A program made the position numbers and the translations under genes. A stretch of 19,060 nucleotides of DNA from Candidatus Omnitrophota bacterium. GTDB lineage: Bacteria; Ratteibacteria; UBA8468; B48-G9; JAFGKM01. Of the stretch, positions 6,908-15,492 are shown piece after piece; position 1 is the stretch's first letter, and each line of letters begins with the position of its first letter. The stretch covers positions 1 through 19,060 of the forward strand of contig JAMWCA010000012.1 of NCBI GenBank assembly GCA_023819545.1, written 5' to 3'. The notes below the pieces were generated by a model, which saw nothing but the letters and a program-made list of their open reading frames with translations, was not told the DNA's origin and ran no database searches.

Positions 6908-7229
6908 TTGTTCAGATATATCACTTTTAAACTCAGCAGAAAAAATAGAAAAATTATTAAAAAATTCAGTAAAAAAAGCAAATGCTACATTAATAGATAT
7001 AAAAGTTCATAAATTTTCTCCATATGGAGTTAGTGGTTTTGCTTTAATTTCAGAAAGTCATATTAGTATTCACACTTGGCCAGAAAAAAAATATGTTGGA
7101 GTAGATATATATACTTGTGGTAATAAAACTCTTCCAGAAGTAGCAGCAGATTATTTTATTAAAGTATTAAAGAGCAAAAAGCCAACTATAATGAAAATTG
7201 AAAGAGGAACCTATGCAGAAAAATTTTAA
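6846..7229 (+). CDS. speD: S-adenosylmethionine decarboxylase proenzyme (SpeD/SpeH type)
   Basis: SpeD removes the carboxyl group of S-adenosylmethionine, giving the aminopropyl donor for spermidine-type polyamines. It cuts itself at an Glu-Ser bond, and the serine becomes the pyruvoyl cofactor. The bond here is E70-S71 in SESHISIHTWPE. The other catalytic residues known from the Thermotoga enzyme are present with the same spacing: H76 (H68) and C91 in YTCG (C83). At 127 residues it is a normal class 1B bacterial/archaeal enzyme. The ATG at 6846 has AGGAGGAG just upstream, but an even stronger site serves an out-of-frame ATG 22 bases earlier. The gene overlaps speE by 17 bases, which fits a polyamine operon. 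Confidence 0.97.
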   Translation: MKKSLHTISPRGVHIILDLYDCSDISLLNSAEKIEKLLKNSVKKANATLIDIKVHKFSPYGVSGFALISESHISIHTWPEKKYVGVDIYTCGNKTLPEVAADYFIKVLKSKKPTIMKIERGTYAEKF

Positions 7230-8073
7230 AAATATTGTTGTTGATTGGTATAAACCATACGGAATAGGAATTGCTTTAAAAGTTAAGAAAAAATTGATTG
7301 AGAAGAAAACAAAATTTCAAAAGATTGAAGTTTATGAAACAATCAATTTTGGGAAGGTTCTTTTTATTGATAATTTAATTCAATCAATTGAGAAAGGAGA
7401 AGAAAGTTATCATGAATTGTTAGTTCATCCTGCTATGTTTTCTCATCCCAATCCTGAAAATGTTTTAATAATTGGTGGTGGAGAAGGGGCAACTTTAAGA
7501 GAGGTTTTAAAACATCATATAAAAAAAGTTCAAATGGTTGATATTGACGGGGAAATGATAGAAATAGCAAAAAGATATTTAAAATTTGATAGAGGTGCAT
7601 TTAAAAACAAAAAAGCAGAAATTATTATTGAAGATGGATTTAAATTTCTAAAAAAAACCAATCAAAAATATGATGTTATAATAATTGATGCTACGGATCC
7701 AGGAGAATTTGCTTCTTGTTCTTTATATACAAAAGAATTTTATGAATTGTGTTACCAACATCTTAACAAGAATGGGATCTATGTGACTCAAGGTGGAACA
7801 TGTATCTTCCTTCATCATAATAGAATAAAAAAACTTTATAATGATTTAAAAAAGGTTTTTAAAAATGTAAAAGTTTATTCTTCTTCTGTCTTTGGACTTC
7901 TATCTAATTGGGTATTTATTGTTGGAATTAAAGGAAATATAAAAATTGATGAAAAACCTGATAAAAAGATAAATAGAAAATTTTCTTTTTACGCGCCAGA
8001 TTTACAAAAATCTATATTTACTCTTCCTTTGTTTTTACAGAAAATTTTATCATCTACAAAAGACACATCATAA
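7213..8073 (+). CDS. speE: Aminopropyltransferase (spermidine/thermospermine synthase family)
   Basis: The enzyme transfers the aminopropyl group made by SpeD to an amine such as putrescine, agmatine or spermidine. Its 286 residues show the N-terminal beta domain (KIEVYETINFGKVLFIDN), the donor-binding GGGEGATLREVLKH (GGGEG at 88-92), VDIDGEMIEIAK and the catalytic DATDP (D159). The later part (LYTKEFYE, IYVTQGG, IFLHHNR) resembles plant ACL5-type thermospermine synthases more than classic SpeE. The canonical 'DE' before YHE is GE here, and the usual PTYP loop is absent. Substrate is therefore uncertain. I chose ATG 7213, which has AGAGGA 4 bases upstream, over TTG 7198; it overlaps speD by 17 bases. 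The symbol denotes the family. Confidence 0.9.
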   Translation: MQKNFKNIVVDWYKPYGIGIALKVKKKLIEKKTKFQKIEVYETINFGKVLFIDNLIQSIEKGEESYHELLVHPAMFSHPNPENVLIIGGGEGATLREVLKHHIKKVQMVDIDGEMIEIAKRYLKFDRGAFKNKKAEIIIEDGFKFLKKTNQKYDVIIIDATDPGEFASCSLYTKEFYELCYQHLNKNGIYVTQGGTCIFLHHNRIKKLYNDLKKVFKNVKVYSSSVFGLLSNWVFIVGIKGNIKIDEKPDKKINRKFSFYAPDLQKSIFTLPLFLQKILSSTKDTS

Positions 8074-8085
8074 AATAGCAAATTT

Positions 8086-8114
8086 TTGACAAAAAAATTT
8101 TAAAGTGGTAAAAT
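8086..8114 (+). promoter_or_regulatory. Promoter of the rplM operon
   Basis: TTGACA (8086-8091), a 17-base spacer, then TAAAAT (8109-8114) preceded by TGG, an extended -10. Transcription would start near 8121, giving a leader of about 45 bases with AGGAGGAG before the rplM ATG. This is the best promoter in the window, as expected for a ribosomal gene. Its spacer ends in ATTTTAAAGTG, also found at the mraZ promoter. Confidence 0.75.
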
Positions 8115-8165
8115 ATATTTATTTAAGGAAAACTTGCTTAGTTTTATATTTAAACAGGAGGAGAA

Positions 8166-8612
8166 ATGACAAAGACAAAAATTGTAAAAAGGGAAGAGAT
8201 CAAAAGAAAATGGTTCCTTGTAGATGCAAATGGACAAATTCTCGGACGACTTGCAAGTAAAGTGGCAAAAATTTTAATGGGTAAACATAAACCAATATAT
8301 ACTCCAAATATTGATACAGGTGATTTTGTAATAGTAATAAATGCCGAAAAAATAAGAGTAACAGGAAAAAAACTAACTGATAAAATTTATTACAAACATA
8401 CAGGATACCTTGGGCATTTAAAAGAAGAGAAACTTATATCTTTATTGAATAGAAGACCAGAGGCAGTTATTAGATTTGCTGTTGAAGGAATGTTGCCGAA
8501 AAATTCTCTTGGGAAAAAAATGATAAAAAAATTGAAAGTTTACAAAGGAGAAGACCATCCTCATCAGGCACAAAAGCCAGAAATATTAAATCTTAAGGAG
8601 GTAAAAATATGA
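8166..8612 (+). CDS. rplM: 50S ribosomal protein L13
   Basis: L13 is an early-assembling protein of the large ribosomal subunit. The 148-residue protein shows the family's features throughout: WFLVDANGQILGRLASKVAKILMGKHKP, DTGDFVIVINAEKIRVTGKK, YYKHTGYLGHLKEE and AVEGMLPKNSLGKKMIKKLKVYKGEDHPHQAQKP. Length is normal (142-150). The ATG has a good site (AGGAGGAG) and the gene is first in its operon behind a consensus promoter. In most bacteria rpsI (S9) follows rplM directly. Here an acyl-transfer lyase family enzyme follows instead, with an ATGA overlap, so the ribosomal pair has been separated. Confidence 0.98.
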   Translation: MTKTKIVKREEIKRKWFLVDANGQILGRLASKVAKILMGKHKPIYTPNIDTGDFVIVINAEKIRVTGKKLTDKIYYKHTGYLGHLKEEKLISLLNRRPEAVIRFAVEGMLPKNSLGKKMIKKLKVYKGEDHPHQAQKPEILNLKEVKI

Positions 8613-9841
8613 ATAATAAAATTTATATTATTGATGTAACAAATAGGGATGGTGTACAAACAGCACATCTTGGTCTTGCTAAACTTGAAAAGACAATGAT
8701 AAATTTATACTTGAATAATATGGGGATTTTTCAGAGTGAAGCTGGTTTCCCTGTTACAAGACATGAAATAAATTATTTAAATGCAAATATGAAACTTGTT
8801 GAGAAAAAAGTTTTATATCCAATAAGAATTTCTGGATGGTTGAGGGCTGTTGTGAGTGATGTTGAAGAGGCATTTAAAAATGTCCCAAAGTTGAAACATG
8901 TAAACTTATCAATATCAACTTCACAACAAATGATAATGGGTAAATTTCAAGGTAAAATGGGATTTAAAGAAGTTGTAGAGAGTATGGTTAAAGCAGTAAA
9001 AGCAGCAAAATCATTAGGAGCAGAGACAGTAGGCGTTAATGCTGAAGATGCTTCAAGAACAAAAATAGAAAATTTAATAGAGTTTTCTCTTGCTGCAAAA
9101 GAAGCGGGTGCTGATAGGATAAGATATTGTGATACTTTAGGATATGATACCCCTTTTACAATTTATGAAAATGTATATAAACTTGCTGAAGCAGTCAAAA
9201 TACCTATTGAACTTCACTGTCATAATGACCTTGGAATGGCAGTTGCATGTTCAATTGCAGGAGCAAAAGGTGCAATTGATGCAGGAGTTGATGCCTACAT
9301 AAATACAACAATAAATGGGATGGGAGAAAGAGCAGGGAATGCTGATCTTATTTCATGTATTCTTGCAATTAAATATGGTGCTGGTATGGAAAAATATAAA
9401 CTTGATGAGAATATAAATTTAAAAATGGCATGGAAAATTGCTCATTATGCCTCATATGCTTTTAAAGTCCCTATTCCAATCAATCAAGTAGGGGTTGGTA
9501 AAAATGCATTTGCTCATTCTTCTGGAATACATATTGATGGTGCTTTAAAAGATAGAAGAAATTATGAATTATATGATTTTGAAGAACTTGGTAGAGGAGA
9601 GCCAGAAATTGTTGAAACAGGAAGAATGATAATACTTGGTGAATATAGTGGTATTAAAGGTTTGATAAATGTATATGGAAAACTTGAGATTGAATTTAAA
9701 GATGATGAAGAAGCAAGAAAAATTCTTGAACTTGCAAGATATGCAAATGTTCATAAACAAAAACCAGTTACTGAAGATGAACTAATCTTTATAGCAAAAT
9801 ATCCAGAAGAAGCTGCTCTTTTAATGACAATGACACCCTAA
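8609..9841 (+). CDS. DRE-TIM metallolyase: homocitrate/Re-citrate synthase-like
   Basis: A 410-residue member of the isopropylmalate/homocitrate/citrate (Re) synthase group, which condenses an acetyl-CoA unit with a 2-oxo acid. The TIM barrel opens with DVTNRDGVQ (R13, D14, Q17), where most relatives have TLRDGEQ. It has the metal ligands H203 and H205 in ELHCHNDLG and NGMGERAGN at 236-244. It ends without the C-terminal LeuA allosteric domain of true 2-isopropylmalate synthases, which argues for homocitrate synthase or the clostridial-type Re-citrate synthase. The TNRDGVQT start is, as I recall it, typical of the latter. The neighbouring aconitase-type gene would act on the product of any of these reactions, so it does not decide. 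It overlaps rplM by ATGA and has AAGGAGG upstream. Confidence 0.85.
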   Translation: MNNKIYIIDVTNRDGVQTAHLGLAKLEKTMINLYLNNMGIFQSEAGFPVTRHEINYLNANMKLVEKKVLYPIRISGWLRAVVSDVEEAFKNVPKLKHVNLSISTSQQMIMGKFQGKMGFKEVVESMVKAVKAAKSLGAETVGVNAEDASRTKIENLIEFSLAAKEAGADRIRYCDTLGYDTPFTIYENVYKLAEAVKIPIELHCHNDLGMAVACSIAGAKGAIDAGVDAYINTTINGMGERAGNADLISCILAIKYGAGMEKYKLDENINLKMAWKIAHYASYAFKVPIPINQVGVGKNAFAHSSGIHIDGALKDRRNYELYDFEELGRGEPEIVETGRMIILGEYSGIKGLINVYGKLEIEFKDDEEARKILELARYANVHKQKPVTEDELIFIAKYPEEAALLMTMTP

Positions 9842-9842
9842 A

Positions 9843-11096
9843 ATGGGCAAAACAATTGTTGAAAAAATTCTATCTACTCATTCAGAAAAAGATGCAAAAA
9901 GTGGAGATATTGTTCTTGCAAAAGTGGATTTTTTGATGGCTCAAGATGGAACAGCTCCTTTGGTAATTAAGACATTTGAAAATCTTGGGATAAATAAAAT
10001 ATTTAACCAAAATAAAGTTGCTTTCGTTATTGATCACAATAGTCCGAGTCCGAATGAAGGGGTTTCTGCTTTACATAAATTGATGAGAGATTTTGTTAAA
10101 AAATATGGAATTGAAATTTTTGAAGTTGGTGAAGGAGTTTGTCATGTTGTTGTTCCAGAGAAGGGAAAAGTAAAACCAGGAGATTTAGTTCTTGGTGCTG
10201 ATAGTCATACTCCAACATATGGTGCTTTAAATTGTATGGCATGCGGTGTTGGTTCAACAGACCTTGCAATAGCACTTGCTACTGGTTCTTTATGGTTTAA
10301 AGTTCCTCAAACAATAAAAATAGAGATAAAAGGAGAAATTCCTTTTGGTGTATTTGGTAAAGATATTGCTTTGTATATGGTAAAAAATTTAACTTCACAA
10401 GGAGCAATATATAGGTCTGTTGAAATAAAAGGAGAGACAGTGAAAAAATTATCAATGGACGAAAGATTTACAATTTGCAATATGACAACTGAAATAGGTG
10501 CAAAATGTGGGATAATGGAATTTGACGAAAAGACAAAAGAATATCTTGAAAATAAAGGGGTAAAAAATTATCAAGCAGTTTTTCCTGATAAAGATGCAAT
10601 TTATGAAAAGGAATTTATTCTTGATATCTCAAACTTGAAACCACAAGTCGCAAAACCACATAATGTTGATAATGTTTGTGATATAAATCAAGTTGAAGGG
10701 ATTGAAATTAATCAGGGTTTTATAGGAACTTGCACAAATGGAAGAGTTAGTGATTTTGAAATTGCAGCAAAAATTTTGAAAGGGAAAAAAATAAAAAATG
10801 GTGTAAGATTAATTTGCACTTGTGGTTCAAGAGAAATTTATATTGAATGCTTAAGGAAAGGATATATTGAAGTTTTGATTGAAAGTGGAGCGTGTGTTAC
10901 AAATCCAGGTTGTGGTCCTTGTGTGGGAACTCACCAAGGAATACCATCAGATGGAGAAGTTGTAATTTCAACTGCAAATAGAAATTTTAAAGGGAGAATG
11001 GGTAATCCAAAAGCATTTATATATCTTGCTTCTCCTGCTACCGTTGCAGCAAGTTGTATTGAAGGAAAGATAACAGACCCAAGAAAGTATTTATGA
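9843..11096 (+). CDS. Aconitase-family large subunit (3-isopropylmalate dehydratase/homoaconitase type)
   Basis: This 417-residue protein is a large subunit of the LeuC/homoaconitase type, an iron-sulfur hydro-lyase that moves a hydroxyl group within a tricarboxylic or isopropylmalic acid. The three [4Fe-4S] ligands are C297 (GTCTNGR), C357 and C360 (NPGCGPC). Substrate and cluster surroundings are also present: DHNSPSP, GADSHTPTYGAL and GVGSTDLA. The small subunit (LeuD type), which sets substrate specificity, is not adjacent and not in this window. The gene starts 1 base after the synthase-like gene without its own binding site, so the two are probably coupled in one pathway: citrate, homocitrate (lysine) or leucine. 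Sequence alone does not choose, so I give no symbol. Confidence 0.9.
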   Translation: MGKTIVEKILSTHSEKDAKSGDIVLAKVDFLMAQDGTAPLVIKTFENLGINKIFNQNKVAFVIDHNSPSPNEGVSALHKLMRDFVKKYGIEIFEVGEGVCHVVVPEKGKVKPGDLVLGADSHTPTYGALNCMACGVGSTDLAIALATGSLWFKVPQTIKIEIKGEIPFGVFGKDIALYMVKNLTSQGAIYRSVEIKGETVKKLSMDERFTICNMTTEIGAKCGIMEFDEKTKEYLENKGVKNYQAVFPDKDAIYEKEFILDISNLKPQVAKPHNVDNVCDINQVEGIEINQGFIGTCTNGRVSDFEIAAKILKGKKIKNGVRLICTCGSREIYIECLRKGYIEVLIESGACVTNPGCGPCVGTHQGIPSDGEVVISTANRNFKGRMGNPKAFIYLASPATVAASCIEGKITDPRKYL

Positions 11097-12541
11097 ACGA
11101 AATATTTAACCTTGGTGTTTGTGAATTAAGTGAATTATATAAAAAAAAAGAAATTAAACCATCTGAAGTTTTATCTTTATTACTTGAGGAAATTTATAGA
11201 AAAGATAAAGAAATACATTCTTACCTATACATAAATCAGGAAGCAATTGAAGAAGCAAAAAAAGTAGATGAAAAAATAGCAAAGGGAGAAAATTTAAAAG
11301 AACTTGAAGGAATACCAATTTCTATAAAAGATAATATTTGTACAAAAGGAATGCCAACAACATGTGCTTCAAAAATACTTGAAAACTTTATTCCTCCTTA
11401 TGATGCGACTGTAATTGAAAGATTAAAAGAAAAAGGGGCAATTATAATTGGAAAAACAAATATGGATGAATTTGCTTTTGGTTCATCAACAGAAAATTCT
11501 GCATTTGGACCAACAAAAAATCCTTATAATTTTGAAAGAGTCCCTGGGGGCTCTTCGGGTGGGTCTACTGCCAGTGTTGCTTCAAATTTATGTTTTGCAT
11601 CTCTTGGTTCAGATACGGGTGGTTCAATAAGACAACCAAGTGCTTTCTGTGGAGTTGTTGGAATGAAACCTACTTATGGTAGAGTTTCAAGATATGGTCT
11701 TGTTGCATTTGCATCTTCCCTTGACCAAATCGGACCTATAACAAAAAATGTAAAGGATAATGCATTATTACTTAAAATTATAAGTGGAAAAGATAAAATG
11801 GATTCTACAAGTGTTGATATTGAAGTTTGTGATTACCTTGATTTTTTAAATAAAGATTTAAATAAGTTGAAAATTGGGATACCTAAAGAATATTTTATAG
11901 AAGGGATAGATAAGGAAATTAAGGAAAAGATTTTTGAAATTTTGAAGATTTTGGAAAATCAAGGAATGATAGTTGAAGAAATATCTTTACCTCATACTGA
12001 CTATGGAATTGCAACTTATTATATAATAGCGACAGCGGAAGCAAGTTCAAATCTTGCAAGATTTGACGGCGTGAAATATGGTTATAGGAGTAAAAGTTAT
12101 AAAAATTTAATAGAAATGTATATGAAAACAAGAGGTGAAGGTTTTGGTGAAGAGGTAAAAAGGAGAATTATACTTGGAACCTTTGTTTTATCTTCAGGTT
12201 ATTATGAAGCATATTATTTAAAAGCGCAAAAAGTAAGGACATTAATAAAAAGTGACTTTGAACAGGCATTTAAAAAAGTAGATATAATATTAACTCCAAC
12301 AACTCCTGAACTTCCGTTTAAATTGGGAGAAAAAAAAGATGAACCTTTAAAGATGTATCTTTCTGACATTTTTACTGTAAATGTCAACCTTACAGGTCTT
12401 CCTGCAATAAGTATACCATGTGGTTTTTCTTCAGATAAATTACCGATTGGTGTTCAATTTATAAGTCCTTATTTCAAAGAAGAAATTCTTTTAAATCTTT
12501 CTTATAAACTTGAAAATGAATTGAAAGGGGGAGATAAATGA
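11093..12541 (+). CDS. gatA: Aspartyl/glutamyl-tRNA amidotransferase subunit A
   Basis: GatA is the amidase of the GatCAB complex, which turns misacylated Glu-tRNA(Gln) or Asp-tRNA(Asn) into the amide form by releasing ammonia from glutamine. The 482 residues show the amidase-signature triad at the positions known from Staphylococcus: K79 (ISIKDN), S154 in the GGSSGGS loop and S178 (GSDTGGSIRQPS). Length is normal. The start overlaps the aconitase-type gene by ATGA, with no strong binding site. Neither gatB nor gatC lies in this window, so they must be elsewhere, although gatCAB is often clustered. Presence of GatA implies that the organism lacks at least one of the direct GlnRS/AsnRS routes. 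Confidence 0.97.
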   Translation: MNEIFNLGVCELSELYKKKEIKPSEVLSLLLEEIYRKDKEIHSYLYINQEAIEEAKKVDEKIAKGENLKELEGIPISIKDNICTKGMPTTCASKILENFIPPYDATVIERLKEKGAIIIGKTNMDEFAFGSSTENSAFGPTKNPYNFERVPGGSSGGSTASVASNLCFASLGSDTGGSIRQPSAFCGVVGMKPTYGRVSRYGLVAFASSLDQIGPITKNVKDNALLLKIISGKDKMDSTSVDIEVCDYLDFLNKDLNKLKIGIPKEYFIEGIDKEIKEKIFEILKILENQGMIVEEISLPHTDYGIATYYIIATAEASSNLARFDGVKYGYRSKSYKNLIEMYMKTRGEGFGEEVKRRIILGTFVLSSGYYEAYYLKAQKVRTLIKSDFEQAFKKVDIILTPTTPELPFKLGEKKDEPLKMYLSDIFTVNVNLTGLPAISIPCGFSSDKLPIGVQFISPYFKEEILLNLSYKLENELKGGDK

Positions 12542-14466
12542 ATACTTTTTTTACAAAAAGAAGTTTTATCTTAGGTATTCTACTTTCAATACTTGTTGCT
12601 TTTGTTGACCATTATTCAACAGATGTAGTCCATGCTTCATATATGGCTATTGACCATATGCCATGCGGTGCAATTTTTATATTTTTTGTATTTGTTTTGC
12701 TAATCAATTCTATTTTAAAATTGATTCAAAGAAAAATTAAAAAGAATATTGCTTTTAGTCCTGGTGAATTGCTTGTTGTTTATACAATGATGCTTGTTGC
12801 TTCTTCTGTTACTGAAATGGGTTTTGGAAGTCAGATACTACCTATAATTTCTGCACCTACCTATTATTCAAGTCCACAGAATGAGTGGGATAAATTATTA
12901 ATCCCTTATTTAAAAAAAGTTCTTATTGTAACTGATAAAGAAGCTGTAAAATATTTTTATGAAGGTTTGCCTAAAGGAATATCTATACCTTGGAAAGTAT
13001 GGCTGTTGCCTTTGTTATATTGGATACCTTTTATTCTTATTCTTTATTTTGTTATGATTTGTGTCGCATCAATTTTAAGGAAGCAATGGGTTGAAAGAGA
13101 AAAACTTGTCTATCCATTGACAATTTTACCTAAGGAAATGGTTGAAGAAAATAAAGGGATTTTACCAGGTTTTTTCAAAAATCCACTTATGTGGTTTGGT
13201 TTTTCAATTGCTTTTATAATAGGAACGATTAATGCCTTCCATTTTTATTTTCCAGCATTCCCTCAAATACAACTTGTAAGAAGCATCCCTATCTTTAGAA
13301 AAACACTCTCCCTAATATTTAGAATAAGTTTTCCAGTGATAGGTTTTGTTTATTTTGTAAATCTTGATGTTGCATTTTCTTTATGGTTTTTTAATTTAAT
13401 TTTTAAAGTTATAAGAGGGATATTTAATATTGCAGGAATTGTAAGCACTGAAAATGTTGGAATTTATGGTTGTGCTGGAGAGGCAATATTTGCCCATCTT
13501 GGAATGGGAGCAATGATAATGATGGTTGGGTATAGTTTATTTTTATGGCGACACCATTTAAAAGATGTTTTTTCTGGAGCAATTGGTAAAAAAATTGATG
13601 ATAGTGAAGAAATCTTATCTTATAAAAGTGCTTTCTGGGGGATTGTTTTTGGTTCTTTATTTATGATTTTATGGTTAATTTTTTCTGGGATGAAATGGTA
13701 CATAGCAGTTTTATTTCTAATATTTGCTTTTTTAATCTGGTTAACTTTAACAAGAATTGTCTGTGAAGGAGGAATTCCTACAATGGTAGCAACAACAATT
13801 GCTTCTGTTCAAATCATATCAATGTTTGGTTCAAAAAATCTCACTCCTTTTACAATTCTTGCTCTTGGATTAACATATATATATGCTGCTGATTTAAGAA
13901 CTTTTCCACTTGCTTCAACTTCAATGTCACTTAAAATAGTAGAAAAGTCAGAACATAATAGAAGACCTTTTTTTTGGTTTTTATTTTTAGCAATTTTTGT
14001 AAATATAATCACTACCATAATTTTACAATTAAAACTTGCTTATAAATATGGAGGAATTAATTTAAATAATTGGTATTTTGTTGGAGGTCCTCAAGCACCA
14101 TATAAATATGCTGCGGATATTATAAAAAATCCAACCTTACCAAATAAAATTGGATGGATAAGTAGAGGAATAGGTTTTGTATCAATGGGTATTCTAATTT
14201 TTGCAAGACAAAACTTCCTCTGGTGGCCATTGCATCCAATTGGATTTTTAATAGGGCCTGTTTGGCTTATGGATCAACTTTGGTTTTCAATATTTGTTGT
14301 ATGGCTAATAAAAAAGCTTATTTTAAAATATGGTGGTGCTCAAATTTATAATAAATTTAAATATTTCTTCCTTGGGTTACCTTTAGGTCTTTATACTTGT
14401 GCTGGTATTTGGTTTATAATTGATTTATTTACAGGGAAACAGGGGAATTCAATTTTTTGGATATAA
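12538..14466 (+). CDS. Polytopic membrane protein, DUF6785/DUF6784-like
   Basis: A 642-residue integral membrane protein with about 12-15 hydrophobic helices (first at about 8-27, then 43-62, 73-90, 152-180, 208-230 and so on to 610-632). Between helices are conserved-looking motifs: DHMPCGAIF, SPGELLVVYTMMLVAS, SPQNEWDKLLIPYL, EGLPKGISIPWKVW and RKQWVEREKLVYPLTILP. These match my recollection of proteins labelled DUF6785/DUF6784, found in Planctomycetota, Armatimonadota and related uncultured phyla; a remote tie to OPT-type transporters has been considered. Transport is plausible but not shown. There is no cleavable signal peptide. It overlaps gatA by ATGA and is followed after 6 bases by the heptose kinase gene, so it is in the operon. 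Confidence 0.75.
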   Translation: MNTFFTKRSFILGILLSILVAFVDHYSTDVVHASYMAIDHMPCGAIFIFFVFVLLINSILKLIQRKIKKNIAFSPGELLVVYTMMLVASSVTEMGFGSQILPIISAPTYYSSPQNEWDKLLIPYLKKVLIVTDKEAVKYFYEGLPKGISIPWKVWLLPLLYWIPFILILYFVMICVASILRKQWVEREKLVYPLTILPKEMVEENKGILPGFFKNPLMWFGFSIAFIIGTINAFHFYFPAFPQIQLVRSIPIFRKTLSLIFRISFPVIGFVYFVNLDVAFSLWFFNLIFKVIRGIFNIAGIVSTENVGIYGCAGEAIFAHLGMGAMIMMVGYSLFLWRHHLKDVFSGAIGKKIDDSEEILSYKSAFWGIVFGSLFMILWLIFSGMKWYIAVLFLIFAFLIWLTLTRIVCEGGIPTMVATTIASVQIISMFGSKNLTPFTILALGLTYIYAADLRTFPLASTSMSLKIVEKSEHNRRPFFWFLFLAIFVNIITTIILQLKLAYKYGGINLNNWYFVGGPQAPYKYAADIIKNPTLPNKIGWISRGIGFVSMGILIFARQNFLWWPLHPIGFLIGPVWLMDQLWFSIFVVWLIKKLILKYGGAQIYNKFKYFFLGLPLGLYTCAGIWFIIDLFTGKQGNSIFWI

Positions 14467-14472
14467 AAATAA

Positions 14473-15492
14473 ATGAAATTTAGTTTGGAAAAAATTTTGA
14501 ATATTGAAAAGATTAAAAAAAACTTCAAAAAATTTCCCTCAAAAAAAATTTTAGTAATTGGAGATATCCTTCTTGACCATTATATTTTTGGAGATGTTGA
14601 TAGGATATCTCCAGAAGCACCTGTTCCAGTAGTTGAAGTAAAAAATGAAATGTTTTTTCCTGGGGGAGCAGGGAACACATCATTAAACATAAAAGATATT
14701 GGCGGAGATGTTTTTTTGATTTCAGCAATTGGAAGAGATAAAAATGGGAAAACTTTAGAAAAATTACTTATTAATAAAAAGATAGAATTTTTTCTTTTTA
14801 AAAGAGATGTTCCCACAATAGTAAAAACAAGAATAATTGCAAAAAATCAGCAAATAGTTCGTCTTGACAGAGAAAAAATTGAACAATTGAGTAAAAAGGA
14901 AGAAGAAGAAATAAAAAAAATTATTTTTGAAAAAATTAATATGGCAGAAGTTATTGTTGTTTCTGATTATGGAAAGGGTTTGATAACAGAAAATCTTATG
15001 GATTTTTTAAAAAAATTTAAAAAAAGAATAATTGTAGACCCAAAACCTGAACATTTTAAATTCTATAAAAATATTTTTTGCTTAACTCCTAATAAAAACG
15101 AAGCAATCTTAGGAATTGAGAAAATCAATGTGAAAAGTGTTAAAGATATTATTGAAATTGGAATTAAAATTTTAAATTTTTTGAAATCAGAGAATCTAAT
15201 AATAACTCTTGGGAAAGATGGTATGATTGTTTTTAAAAATAAAAGTGAGATATATCATATACCCTCAATTGCAAAAGATGTTTATGATGTTACTGGAGCA
15301 GGAGATACTGTGTGTGGGATATTTTCACTTTATTTATGTGTAAGTAATGATGTTTTAGAAAGCGCTATCATTTCAAATTTTGCTGCTGGAATTGTTGTTG
15401 GAAAAATTGGAACAGCAACAACAAATCAAAAAAAATTTATTGAGTTTTTTAAAAATAACTATAAAAATTTTTTTGTTGAAAAAATAAGATGA
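14473..15492 (+). CDS. hldA: D-glycero-beta-D-manno-heptose-7-phosphate kinase (HldE kinase domain type)
   Basis: A PfkB/ribokinase-family kinase of the RfaE/HldE domain I type, which phosphorylates heptose 7-phosphate in making ADP-heptose for the LPS inner core. In 339 residues it has GDILLDHYIFGDVDRISPEA (30-49), the GG segment GGAGNTSLNI, KTRIIAKNQQIVRLDRE (118-134), SDYGKG, TPNKNEA and the catalytic anion-hole motif DVTGAGDT with base D278. The DRISPEAPVP and RxIAxxQQxxRxD patterns separate it from other PfkB kinases. The HldE nucleotidyltransferase domain is absent, so adenylylation would need a separate protein. The start follows the membrane protein gene by 6 bases without a strong binding site. 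It supports an LPS-bearing outer membrane. Confidence 0.88.
   Translation: MKFSLEKILNIEKIKKNFKKFPSKKILVIGDILLDHYIFGDVDRISPEAPVPVVEVKNEMFFPGGAGNTSLNIKDIGGDVFLISAIGRDKNGKTLEKLLINKKIEFFLFKRDVPTIVKTRIIAKNQQIVRLDREKIEQLSKKEEEEIKKIIFEKINMAEVIVVSDYGKGLITENLMDFLKKFKKRIIVDPKPEHFKFYKNIFCLTPNKNEAILGIEKINVKSVKDIIEIGIKILNFLKSENLIITLGKDGMIVFKNKSEIYHIPSIAKDVYDVTGAGDTVCGIFSLYLCVSNDVLESAIISNFAAGIVVGKIGTATTNQKKFIEFFKNNYKNFFVEKIR

Noticed and set aside
7198..7212. TTG at 7198 as the speE start
   Set aside because: ATG 7213 has AGAGGA at good spacing, and the extra five residues are not needed by the family.
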